Origin: Kineosporia sp. A_224
GTDB taxonomy: Bacteria; Actinomycetota; Actinomycetes; Actinomycetales; Kineosporiaceae
Length of the DNA: 54,854 nucleotides
Assembly: GCF_002198655.1 (NCBI RefSeq)
Contig: NZ_MWLN01000215.1
Location: 1 to 54,854, forward strand
Direction of reading: 5' to 3'
The notes below the pieces were generated by a model. The model was not told the DNA's origin and made no database searches. It saw only the letters and a program-made list of their open reading frames with translations. Below, one piece after another: positions 25,573 through 34,724 of the stretch. Within the stretch, counting starts at the first letter, position 1; each line of letters opens with the position of its first letter. Made by a program: the position numbers and the translations under genes.

Positions 25573-25676
25573 CGGGTCGCCCTTCCGGTCGCGGATCCTC
25601 GAGCCAGCACCACGATTCCTACCGCACGAGCCGCCGCCCGGTCCGGCGGACGCGATGATCGCACCGTCCCGGAACG

Positions 25677-25716
25677 ACAGCGCCGCCCGCCCCGGGAACG
25701 GGGCGGACGGCGCTGT
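25677..25716 (-). terminator. strong hairpin after nrdJ
   Basis: A 17-nt left arm starting ACAGCGCCG (25677-25693) pairs with 25700-25716 with a single mismatch around the loop GGGAAC. It lies 13 nt past the nrdJ stop in the direction of transcription and so probably ends the nrdJ transcript before the two unknown genes. No T-tract. Confidence 0.8.
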
Positions 25717-25728
25717 CGGTCGTCAGGT

Positions 25729-28608
<2,880 letters not shown>

Positions 28609-28963
28609 GTCTGCTGCTTCCCCTCGTGCTGTCTCCGGGCGCGTCGGCGCCCGCCTGGACTCGAGACGGCTGGATCTGCCGGCCCGATCGGGTCTGTCGG
28701 TGCTCTGCCTGTCGTGCGAATCGCTGCGTGCCACTGGCTCTGGTGCATGCCCCCGGTGCTGCATCCGGAGCCGTCGGGCCCGCACGGGCAGGTCCGGCGG
28801 CCGGGGGCCGACGGACGGCGCAGGTGCGGTGGGCGGTTCGGGTGCGGTGCGGTGTTTCGGGGTGGGTGGTGCGGTGCTGCCCTGCGGTGCTGCCGTGCGT
28901 GGTGCCTGACGCCGTCGTGCCTGGTGCCGTGCTCCGTGCGGTGGATCCTGGCCGTGCGGTGGA
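28609..28963 (-). promoter_or_regulatory. long nrdJ leader with seven CACCGCA repeats in the RNA sense
   Basis: A 355-nt region between the hairpin after nrdR and the nrdJ start holds no gene I can support. TGCGGTG on the + strand (CACCGCA in the nrdJ transcript) starts at 28825, 28843, 28848, 28870, 28883, 28937 and 28955. Over this part + strand A is almost absent, so the RNA is C/A-rich and nearly U-free. It could be a Rho-loading, protein-binding or translational-control leader. No cobalamin riboswitch core was recognised. Confidence 0.45.
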
Positions 28964-29005
28964 ACCGCCGGCGGCGTCGCCTTCCCCTGCGTCGCCGCCG
29001 GCGGT
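28964..29005 (-). terminator. hairpin immediately after nrdR
   Basis: ACCGCCGGCGGCG (28964-28976) pairs perfectly with CGCCGCCGGCGGT (28993-29005) around a 16-nt loop, starting two bases after the nrdR stop codon. It may end or attenuate the nrdR transcript before nrdJ. No T-tract is present, so partial read-through is likely. Confidence 0.6.
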
Positions 29006-29007
29006 GA

Positions 29008-29520
29008 TCAGGGGGCCCCGCCGGGGGGACCGACGGGACCGGGGGCGACAGGCCCCGGTTCGACGCCGGTGGGCTCGCGCTCGGCGCGGAGCATCGTGAT
29101 GGCCGTCTCGAAGTCCTCGAGGTCGTCGAACGCCTGGTAGACGCTCGCGAAGCGCAGGTAGGCGACCTCGTCGAGCTCGCGCAGCGGCCCGAGGATCGCC
29201 AGCCCGATGTCGTGGGCGTCGATCTCCGCGACGCCGGTCGCCCGGACCGCCTCCTCGACGCGCTGGGCCAGGAGGGCCAGGTCGTCCTCGCCGACGGGGC
29301 GACCCTGGCAGGCCTTGCGGACGCCGCTGACGATCTTCGAGCGGCTGAACGGCTCGGAGACGCCGGCCCGCTTCACGACGGTGAGGCTCGCGGTCTCGAC
29401 GGTGCTGAAGCGGCGGCCGCACTGGGGGCACTGCCGCCGCCGGCGGATCGCCGTGCCGTCGTCGGCACTGCGCGAGTCGACGACCCGCGAGTCCGAGTTC
29501 CTGCAGAACGGGCAGTTCAT
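29008..29520 (-). CDS. nrdR: transcriptional repressor NrdR
   Basis: 170 aa from ATG 29520, with SD GGAGGGG. NrdR senses dATP/ATP and represses ribonucleotide reductase genes. The zinc ribbon [17 protein letters not shown] ... [17 protein letters not shown] has all four cysteines, and the ATP-cone follows ([31 protein letters not shown] ... [19 protein letters not shown]). A ~20-residue Pro/Gly-rich tail is added at the C-terminus. The order nrdJ-nrdR-(LysM gene)-lexA is conserved in actinobacteria, e.g. Rv2718c-Rv2719c-Rv2720 in Mycobacterium tuberculosis. Confidence 0.96.
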   Translation of the reverse strand: MNCPFCRNSDSRVVDSRSADDGTAIRRRRQCPQCGRRFSTVETASLTVVKRAGVSEPFSRSKIVSGVRKACQGRPVGEDDLALLAQRVEEAVRATGVAEIDAHDIGLAILGPLRELDEVAYLRFASVYQAFDDLEDFETAITMLRAEREPTGVEPGPVAPGPVGPPGGAP

Positions 29521-29610
29521 CGTGCACCCCTCCTTCCGCGTCGCCGCGCTCCCGACGTCGCTCCGACGGCGCCGTCCGTTCCGCTCCCGCCAGTCGCTCC
29601 CCCGCCCGCC

Positions 29611-29683
29611 TGTGGACAGACCTGGGGAGTTCCTGTGGGGAACCCCCGATTTTCTGGGGATGACCCTGGGGACTAGATGTGGA
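29611..29683. repeat. cluster of six TG(T/G)GGA motifs in the nrdR upstream region
   Basis: TG(T/G)GGA on the + strand starts at 29611, 29623, 29636, 29655, 29667 and 29678, mostly 11-13 nt apart. Two copies (TGTGGACAG, TGTGGACGG) are close to the actinobacterial DnaA box (TTGTCCACA on the other strand). The cluster lies between the nrdR coding region and the NrdR boxes. The 374-nt gap 29521-29894 also contains the 14-nt palindrome CGACACGCGTGTCG (29752-29765) and no gene. Confidence 0.5.
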
Positions 29684-29716
29684 CGGCTTACATCGGTGTA
29701 ACTACTAGATGTAGGG
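29669..29716 (-). promoter_or_regulatory. two NrdR boxes upstream of nrdR
   Basis: The core ACTAGATGT (+ strand; ACATCTAGT in the nrdR direction) occurs at 29672-29680 and again at 29704-29712, exactly 32 bp apart, about three helical turns. Paired boxes ~31-32 bp apart are the known NrdR arrangement, and the core resembles the Streptomyces CTACATCTAGT type. This implies autoregulation of nrdR and, by read-through, of nrdJ. The precise -10/-35 elements are not clear. Confidence 0.82.
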
Positions 29717-29894
29717 GTAACGCTAAGCCTGTCGTCGGGGCCGTGCAAGCCCGACACGCGTGTCGCGAGAACGTCGCTGGTCACTCGGCGTGCCGATCTG
29801 ACTACTGAGAGAGATCACACCCAGGTCCGAGCGAGGGGCCGCCGCAGGATGTGGACGGAGCGGATCCGGCTCGACACGAGAGGTGACGGACGTC

Positions 29895-30368
29895 TCAGCC
29901 CGCGACCGGGACGGCGATCCGGCGACCGGCCTCCAGGGACCCGCTCTCGAGCGCGTTGAGCTCGACGATCCGGGCCACGGTGTCGCGCCGGTCCACGCCC
30001 GGGGCGACCCGGCCGGCGATCTGCCAGAGGCTCTCCCCCGGCTGGACGACGTGATAGGCCACGGGGACCGGCGTCGCCGACTCGTCGGCGTGGGCGACGC
30101 GCCCGCCGCCGAGCACGACGACCGCGGTGACGAGGAGGCCGAGCAGGACCATGGCGAGGCGGACGACGGCCCGGCCGCGACGCGTGAGGCGGAGCCGGGC
30201 GGGCCGGGTGCCGACCTCACGGCGCCCGGCCGGCGCGGGCGCGGTGACCAGGCGCAGGTCGGGGCGCGCCTGGGGGCGGCCCGCAGGGACGGCCACCGGG
30301 CGGGTCGCCGCCCGGGCGACCGCACTGGTGCCGCGGACGGCGGTGGTGCCGAGAACGTAGGTGCTCAT
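29895..30368 (-). CDS. LysM-domain membrane protein, SOS cell-division suppressor type (ChiZ/YneA-like)
   Basis: 157 aa from ATG 30368 with SD GGAGG. Layout: a ~65-residue basic cytoplasmic N-terminus, one membrane segment [21 protein letters not shown], a short linker, and a C-terminal LysM domain [20 protein letters not shown] ... [24 protein letters not shown] that would bind peptidoglycan outside. It is divergent from lexA with its own SOS box. ChiZ (Rv2719c) and YneA are LysM proteins in the same genomic place that are induced by DNA damage and delay division. The same role here is inferred from position, architecture and SOS box. Confidence 0.85.
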   Translation of the reverse strand: MSTYVLGTTAVRGTSAVARAATRPVAVPAGRPQARPDLRLVTAPAPAGRREVGTRPARLRLTRRGRAVVRLAMVLLGLLVTAVVVLGGGRVAHADESATPVPVAYHVVQPGESLWQIAGRVAPGVDRRDTVARIVELNALESGSLEAGRRIAVPVAG

Positions 30369-30393
30369 GTCAGCCTCCGACGCGGGGGAAGGA

Positions 30394-30409
30394 TCGAACC
30401 CGTGTTCGA
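30394..30409. promoter_or_regulatory. SOS (LexA) box of the LysM gene
   Basis: TCGAACCCGTGTTCGA is a perfect TCGAAC-N4-GTTCGA palindrome, the actinobacterial LexA site. It lies 26 nt upstream of the LysM gene start. A candidate promoter for that gene on the minus strand, TCGACT (30453-30448), 17-nt spacer, TAGAAC (30430-30425), lies just upstream, so LexA would block the start region. Confidence 0.88.
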
Positions 30410-30460
30410 TCGAACGTCTGTACGGTTCTATCACCGGGCACCGACAGAGTCGAGACACGT

Positions 30461-30501
30461 TCGAACATGTGTTTGAAACGTGTCGCGGCGGGCCCTAGCG
30501 T
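30461..30501 (+). promoter_or_regulatory. lexA promoter with overlapping SOS box
   Basis: SOS box TCGAACATGTGTTTGA (30461-30476) differs from the perfect palindrome at one base. It overlaps a good promoter: -35 TTGAAA (30473-30478), 17-nt spacer, -10 TAGCGT (30496-30501). The box is embedded in a wider dyad with ACACGTT/AACGTGT outer arms. This is the classic lexA autoregulatory arrangement. Confidence 0.85.
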
Positions 30502-30535
30502 TACGACCGGCAACCCCACCGAGGAGGAGGCGCAC

Positions 30536-31276
30536 ATGAGCCGCGGCGACCAGCAACCGGAGCCCGACGCGACGCAGGAGCCGGGAGCCCGGGTGCACGC
30601 CTTCCCGGACGGCCCGGCCGGCGGCGACGGACTCACGTCCCGGCAGAGGCTCGTCCTGGAGACGATCCGCGACTCCGTCGAGCGGCGCGGGTACCCCCCG
30701 AGCATGCGGGAGATCGGCGAGGCGGTCGGGCTCACGAGCCCGAGCAGCGTCGCCCACCAGCTCACGACGCTCGAGCGCAAGGGCTTCCTGCGCAGGGACC
30801 CGAACCGGCCGCGGGCGATCGAGGTCATGATCCCCGGCGCCGGGTCGGCCGCGGTCGAGGACGCCGGTGTCGACGAGACCGGTGCGGGCGACGACCGCCC
30901 CACGCCGTCCTACGTCCCCGTCGTCGGCCGGATCGCGGCCGGTGGCCCGATCCTCGCCGAGCAGGCCGTCGAGGAGGTCTTCCCGCTGCCCCGCCAGCTC
31001 GTCGGCGACGGGCAGCTGTTCCTGCTCAAGGTCGTCGGCGACTCGATGGTCGACGCCGCGATCTGCGACGGCGACTGGGTCGTCGTCCGGCAGCAGCCGG
31101 TGGCCGAGAACGGCGACATCGTCGCCGCGATGATCGACGGCGAGGCGACCGTGAAGACCTTCAAGCGCCGGGACGGGCACGTCTGGCTCATGCCCCACAA
31201 CCCCGCGTACCAGCCGATCCCCGGTGACGACGCGACCGTGCTCGGGCGCGTCACGGCGGTCCTGCGGCGGATCTGA
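30536..31276 (+). CDS. lexA: SOS repressor LexA
   Basis: 246 aa from ATG 30536, chosen because of the SD GAGGAGGAGG and because the frame upstream overlaps the promoter. N-terminal winged helix [44 protein letters not shown]. The self-cleavage site Ala-Gly is in [14 protein letters not shown]; the catalytic Ser is in [19 protein letters not shown] and the Lys in [13 protein letters not shown] ~30-residue N-terminal extension and an Asp/Gly/Ala linker are typical of actinobacterial LexA. It represses itself and the divergent LysM gene. Confidence 0.97.
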   Translation: MSRGDQQPEPDATQEPGARVHAFPDGPAGGDGLTSRQRLVLETIRDSVERRGYPPSMREIGEAVGLTSPSSVAHQLTTLERKGFLRRDPNRPRAIEVMIPGAGSAAVEDAGVDETGAGDDRPTPSYVPVVGRIAAGGPILAEQAVEEVFPLPRQLVGDGQLFLLKVVGDSMVDAAICDGDWVVVRQQPVAENGDIVAAMIDGEATVKTFKRRDGHVWLMPHNPAYQPIPGDDATVLGRVTAVLRRI

Positions 31277-31478
31277 GCCGCTCGCGCACCGGCGTCGCCT
31301 CTTCGTACCGGGGGCGACGCCCGGTGAACGGGTGAACCTTCGACGATCGGTCACCCTGTGCGGTCGGTCTGTGACTCAATGTCGATCAATCTGGGTCACC
31401 GACCGGCGGGAGGTGCCGCGGGGCGGCTAGTCTGACCGCCGAGTCGACGTCCCGTTTCCCGGGTCTGGAGGATCCCCC

Positions 31479-31721
31479 GTGCAGGCACCCGACCTCGACG
31501 GCACCGTCCGGCACGTCGTCGCAGCGCATCTCGACCTCGCCCCGGAGGTGCTCACCGGGGACCTCGCGCTCGGCGACCTCGGCCTCGACGACGACTGCGC
31601 GTTCGAGCTGCTCGTCGCCGTCGAGGAGGCCCTCGACGTGCGTTTCCCGGACGACTTCTTCGACGGCGTGACGACCTACGGCGAGCTCACGACCGCCGTC
31701 CGGGTGGCCGTCGGCGGCTGA
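31479..31721 (+). CDS. acyl-carrier-protein-like small protein lacking the phosphopantetheine serine
   Basis: 80 aa, GTG 31479 with SD GGAGG. The four-helix ACP pattern is clear: VRHVVAAHLDLAPEVLTGDLALGDLGLD, then AFELLVAVEEALDVRFPDDFF, and VTTYGELTTAVRVAV. Where ACPs have DSL with the modified Ser, this protein reads DDDC, so the attachment residue is Asp. It therefore probably cannot carry an acyl group and may act as a scaffold or regulator. A TAGTCT -10-like element (31428-31433) lies upstream. It follows lexA on the same strand after 202 nt. Function unknown. Confidence 0.8.
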   Translation: MQAPDLDGTVRHVVAAHLDLAPEVLTGDLALGDLGLDDDCAFELLVAVEEALDVRFPDDFFDGVTTYGELTTAVRVAVGG

Positions 31722-31754
31722 CCGGACGGCCCCGCACCGGCGGCCTCGCGGCCC

Positions 31755-32894
31755 TCAGCCGAGCCCGGCCGCCTGCAGGGCGGCTGCCGCGCGGTCGACG
31801 TCCGCCTCGTCGTTCCAGACGTGGAACGACATCCGCACCAGCCCGGCCCGGCCGGCGACGGCACACCCGGCGAGGTCGAGCGCGCGGCGCCGCGCGCCGT
31901 CCGGGTCCGGCAGCGAGACGATCGCGCTGCCGGCCGGGGCCAGCCCCAGCCGGGCCCGCAGCCCGTCGGCGAGCGCCACGTCCCAGGCCCGGACCTCCTC
32001 GGTGCCCACAGCGGCGAGCAGCTCGAGAGCGACCGCCGTGCCGACCCAGGCGTGCCACGCCGGGGAGACGTCGAAGCGCCGGGCGTCGGAGGCCAGCGTC
32101 ATGTCCGGCCCGTAGGTCGAGGACCACACGTCCTGACCCGCGTACCAGCCGGCCGCGGTCGGCCGCAGCCACGCCCGCGCCTCGGGGCGCACCGTGAGGA
32201 AGGCCGTCCCGCGTGGCGAGCACAGCCACTTGTACGCCGAGCAGACGGTGACGTCGTCCGCCCCGGCGTCGAGCGGGAGCCAGCCGGCCGCCTGGGTCAC
32301 GTCGCAGATCGTCCTGGCCCCGACAGCGCGGGCGGCCTCCCGGACCGCGGTGGCGTCCGCGACCCGGCCGTCGGCGGACTGCACGAGCGAGTAGGCCACG
32401 ACGGAGGTGCCGGGACGGACCTCGGTCGCGAGCGCCTCGAGCGGCACCTGCCGCACCGTGACCCCGCGGTCGGCGTGGACGAGGAACGGGAAGACGACCG
32501 ACGCGAAGTCGCCGTGCACCGTGAGCACCTCGGCACCGTCCGGCAGGGACGACGCGACGGTCCCGACGAGCACGCTGGCCTGCGAGCCGACCGCCACGTC
32601 CGACACCGCGGCACCGGCGATCCGGGCGTACGCCGCGCGCGCCCGGCGGACGTCCTCGTCGAACGCGGCCGCGTCGCTGCGACCGGCCTGCCAGTCGTCG
32701 AGCGCCCCGCGCAGCGCGGCGACGACCGGCGCCGGCGGCAGGCCGAGGGTCGCCGCGTTGAGGTAGCCGGGGACGGGCGCGAAGGACGCCCTGAGCGCCT
32801 CGAGCGCCGGACCGGGGGACGGCGCGGCGGCGACGGACGACGAGGCCACGGGCGCCGGGGGGAGCGACGACGAGGCGGCGGACGACGAGATCAT
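31755..32894 (-). CDS. class V aminotransferase-fold PLP enzyme (cysteine desulfurase/kynureninase-like)
   Basis: 379 aa from ATG 32894; an earlier Met would add 20 residues overlapping the intergenic operator. Fold-type I landmarks: YLNAATLGLPPAPVVAAL (substrate/N-terminal loop), VAVGSQASVLVGTVASSL (PLP phosphate region), ICDVTQAAGWLPLD (Asp and Gln stacking on PLP), and the Schiff-base Lys in VCSAYKWLCSPRG. There is an Ala/Ser/Pro-rich N-terminal ~30 residues. The reaction is unknown: desulfurase, lyase or aminotransferase. It is divergent from a LysR gene with a shared palindromic operator, so probably regulated by that LysR protein. Confidence 0.85.
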   Translation of the reverse strand: MISSSAASSSLPPAPVASSSVAAAPSPGPALEALRASFAPVPGYLNAATLGLPPAPVVAALRGALDDWQAGRSDAAAFDEDVRRARAAYARIAGAAVSDVAVGSQASVLVGTVASSLPDGAEVLTVHGDFASVVFPFLVHADRGVTVRQVPLEALATEVRPGTSVVAYSLVQSADGRVADATAVREAARAVGARTICDVTQAAGWLPLDAGADDVTVCSAYKWLCSPRGTAFLTVRPEARAWLRPTAAGWYAGQDVWSSTYGPDMTLASDARRFDVSPAWHAWVGTAVALELLAAVGTEEVRAWDVALADGLRARLGLAPAGSAIVSLPDPDGARRRALDLAGCAVAGRAGLVRMSFHVWNDEADVDRAAAALQAAGLG

Positions 32895-32951
32895 GCGCCC
32901 GAGTCTCCCCTCCGCGCTCGCATCACACAACGACAAGATGCTGAGGAGAGC

Positions 32952-32987
32952 CATAACGGCACGTTATGCACGCGCTAGCATCCGCCC
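32952..32987 (+). promoter_or_regulatory. LysR-type operator and leaderless promoter of the lysR gene
   Basis: CATAACG-GCA-CGTTATG (32952-32968) is a perfect inverted repeat with 7-nt arms and contains the T-N11-A pattern of LysR sites. A -10 element TAGCAT (32976-32981) lies 6 nt before the lysR ATG at 32988, implying a leaderless transcript. The palindrome would be at about -35 and also faces the divergent aminotransferase gene. Confidence 0.72.
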
Positions 32988-33908
32988 ATGCCCGAGGACC
33001 TCGACGTGCAGTCCCTGCGGATCGTCCGCGCGATCGCCGACGCGGGCACGATCACCGCGGCCGCGACGGCGCTCGGGTACAGCCAGCCCGCCGTGAGCCA
33101 GCACGTCCGGCGGCTCGAGCGGCGGCTCGGGACGGCCCTGCTCGAGCGCCGCGGTCGCGGCGTCCGGCTCACCGAGGCCGGGCAGGTCCTCGCCCGGCAC
33201 GGCGCCACGGTGACCGCGGCGCTGGACGCCGCGGCGAGCGAGGTCGCGGCGCTCACCGGCCTGCGCGGCGGCCGGGTCCGGCTGCTCGCCTTCCCCTCGT
33301 CGTCCGCGACCCTCGTGCCGACGGCGCTCGCGACGCTGCGCGCCCAGCACCCCGACCTGCGGGTGAGCCTCGACGAGTGCGAACCGCCGGAGTCGCTGCA
33401 GCGACTGCGCGCCGGCGCGTGCGACATCGCCATCGCGTTCTCGTACCCGGGCACCGACCTCGGCCGCGGCGAGGACGACCTCGCCGGCCTCGAGGTCCGC
33501 CTGCTCCTCGAGGACCCGCCCGTCCTCGCGCTGCCCGCCGGGCACCCGCTCGCGGAGTCCCGCAGGCTGCATCTGCGCGACCTCGCGGGGCAGACCTGGA
33601 TCGCCGGGTGCGCGCGCTGCCGCGGCCACCTGCTCCAGGCCTGCGCCTCGGCCGGCTACACGCCGTCCATCGCCTACGCGACCGACGACTACGTGGCCGT
33701 GCTCGGTCTCGTCGCCGCCGGGCTGGGCGTCGCGCTGCTTCCCGGGCTCGTGCTGCCCACGGCGGCCCGGCACCCGGGCGTCGCCGTCCGCGCGGTCGGC
33801 GGCACGTCGCCGCGCGCCGTCTCGACGGTGACGACACCGGACCTCATGCGGGTGCCCGCGGTCGCCGCGACCGTCGACGCGCTCTCGGACGCCGCGCTCT
33901 CGCTCTGA
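32988..33908 (+). CDS. LysR-family transcriptional regulator
   Basis: 306 aa. N-terminal HTH: LDVQSLRIVRAIADAGTITAAATALGYSQPAVSQHVRRLERRLGTALLERRGRGVRLTEAG. The C-terminal effector-binding domain has two alpha/beta lobes (VRLLAFPSSSATLVPTALATL ... DIAIAFSYP ... VLALPAGHPLA ... YVAVLGLVAAGLGVALLPGLVL). A Cys-rich loop IAGCARCRGHLLQAC is notable and could be redox sensitive. It is divergent from the PLP enzyme gene, its likely target, with a palindrome between. No SD precedes the start; see the leaderless promoter. Confidence 0.93.
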   Translation: MPEDLDVQSLRIVRAIADAGTITAAATALGYSQPAVSQHVRRLERRLGTALLERRGRGVRLTEAGQVLARHGATVTAALDAAASEVAALTGLRGGRVRLLAFPSSSATLVPTALATLRAQHPDLRVSLDECEPPESLQRLRAGACDIAIAFSYPGTDLGRGEDDLAGLEVRLLLEDPPVLALPAGHPLAESRRLHLRDLAGQTWIAGCARCRGHLLQACASAGYTPSIAYATDDYVAVLGLVAAGLGVALLPGLVLPTAARHPGVAVRAVGGTSPRAVSTVTTPDLMRVPAVAATVDALSDAALSL

Positions 33909-33911
33909 GGG

Positions 33912-34673
33912 TCAGGCCCGGACGGCACGCAGCGCGAGGAACCGCGGCACCTGCGCCCAGCGCGGGTCGGCGCCCGGGACGTCGTCCCCCGCGGGTTCGC
34001 GCACCTCGTCGAGGACGAGCCCGGCGCGGGCCAGTGCGGTGAGCCAGGTGCCGAGAGTCCTGTGGTACCACCCGATCTCGCGGACCGACGTCAGCGGCGC
34101 GGGCTGGGCCGCCCCCACGGCCGGGCCGGACGACCAGTACCCCTCACGGGCGTACGCCCCGGCGGCGCGCTGCTCCCCGCCCGGCCCCGGCACCCAGCAG
34201 GCACCGTCGTGGTCGGTCCACGGGTGCGGGAGCACGACGACGAGCGCTCCCCCGGGCCGCAGCACCCGGTGCACGTGCCCGAGCGCCGTGTCGAGGTCCG
34301 CGACGTGGTGCAGCACGAGGACGGCGCAGACCGCGTCGAGAGTGGCGTCCCCCAGGCCCGGCCCCGCCGGGCCGAGGTCCTCGGCGGCGCCCGGGCGGTA
34401 GTCGATCCCCAGCGGCCCGGCGCGCTCGGCCGCCCGGGCCGCGTCGAGCAGCGCCACCGTCGGCTCGACGGCGACGACCCGGGCGCCGAGCCGGGCCAGC
34501 CGCCGGGCGACGTGTCCCTCGCCGCAGCCGAGGTCGAGCACCCGGCGACCCGCGACACCGTCCGGCCCGCCGAGCAGGTCGAGGGTCACCCGGGCCGCGA
34601 GGTCGTTGAACCCGCGGCCCGCACCACGGACACCGTCGACGTACCACTGCGCTGCGTCGTCCCACGTCGGCAC
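33912..34673 (-). CDS. class I SAM-dependent methyltransferase
   Basis: 253 aa, GTG 34673 with SD GGAGGTG. Motif I VLDLGCGEGHVARRLARLGARVVAVEPT, motif II/III LDAVCAVLVLHHVADLDTAL, then HRVLRPGGALVVVLPHP, the usual UbiE/SmtA-like small-molecule methyltransferase pattern. The C-terminal GWYHRTLGTWLTALARAGLVLDEVREP is also typical. Substrate unknown. It is convergent with lysR (3 nt between the stops) and 51 nt after the dinG-type stop. Confidence 0.88.
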   Translation of the reverse strand: MPTWDDAAQWYVDGVRGAGRGFNDLAARVTLDLLGGPDGVAGRRVLDLGCGEGHVARRLARLGARVVAVEPTVALLDAARAAERAGPLGIDYRPGAAEDLGPAGPGLGDATLDAVCAVLVLHHVADLDTALGHVHRVLRPGGALVVVLPHPWTDHDGACWVPGPGGEQRAAGAYAREGYWSSGPAVGAAQPAPLTSVREIGWYHRTLGTWLTALARAGLVLDEVREPAGDDVPGADPRWAQVPRFLALRAVRA

Positions 34674-34724
34674 TCGGGCACCTCCGGGCTCGGGTCGGGA
34701 CGGACCGTCAGACGGGCGGCACGG

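Noticed and set aside
28730-28736. GCCACTG resembling part of a cobalamin riboswitch box in the nrdJ leader
   Set aside because: It is on the + strand, opposite to nrdJ transcription, and no other riboswitch elements were seen.
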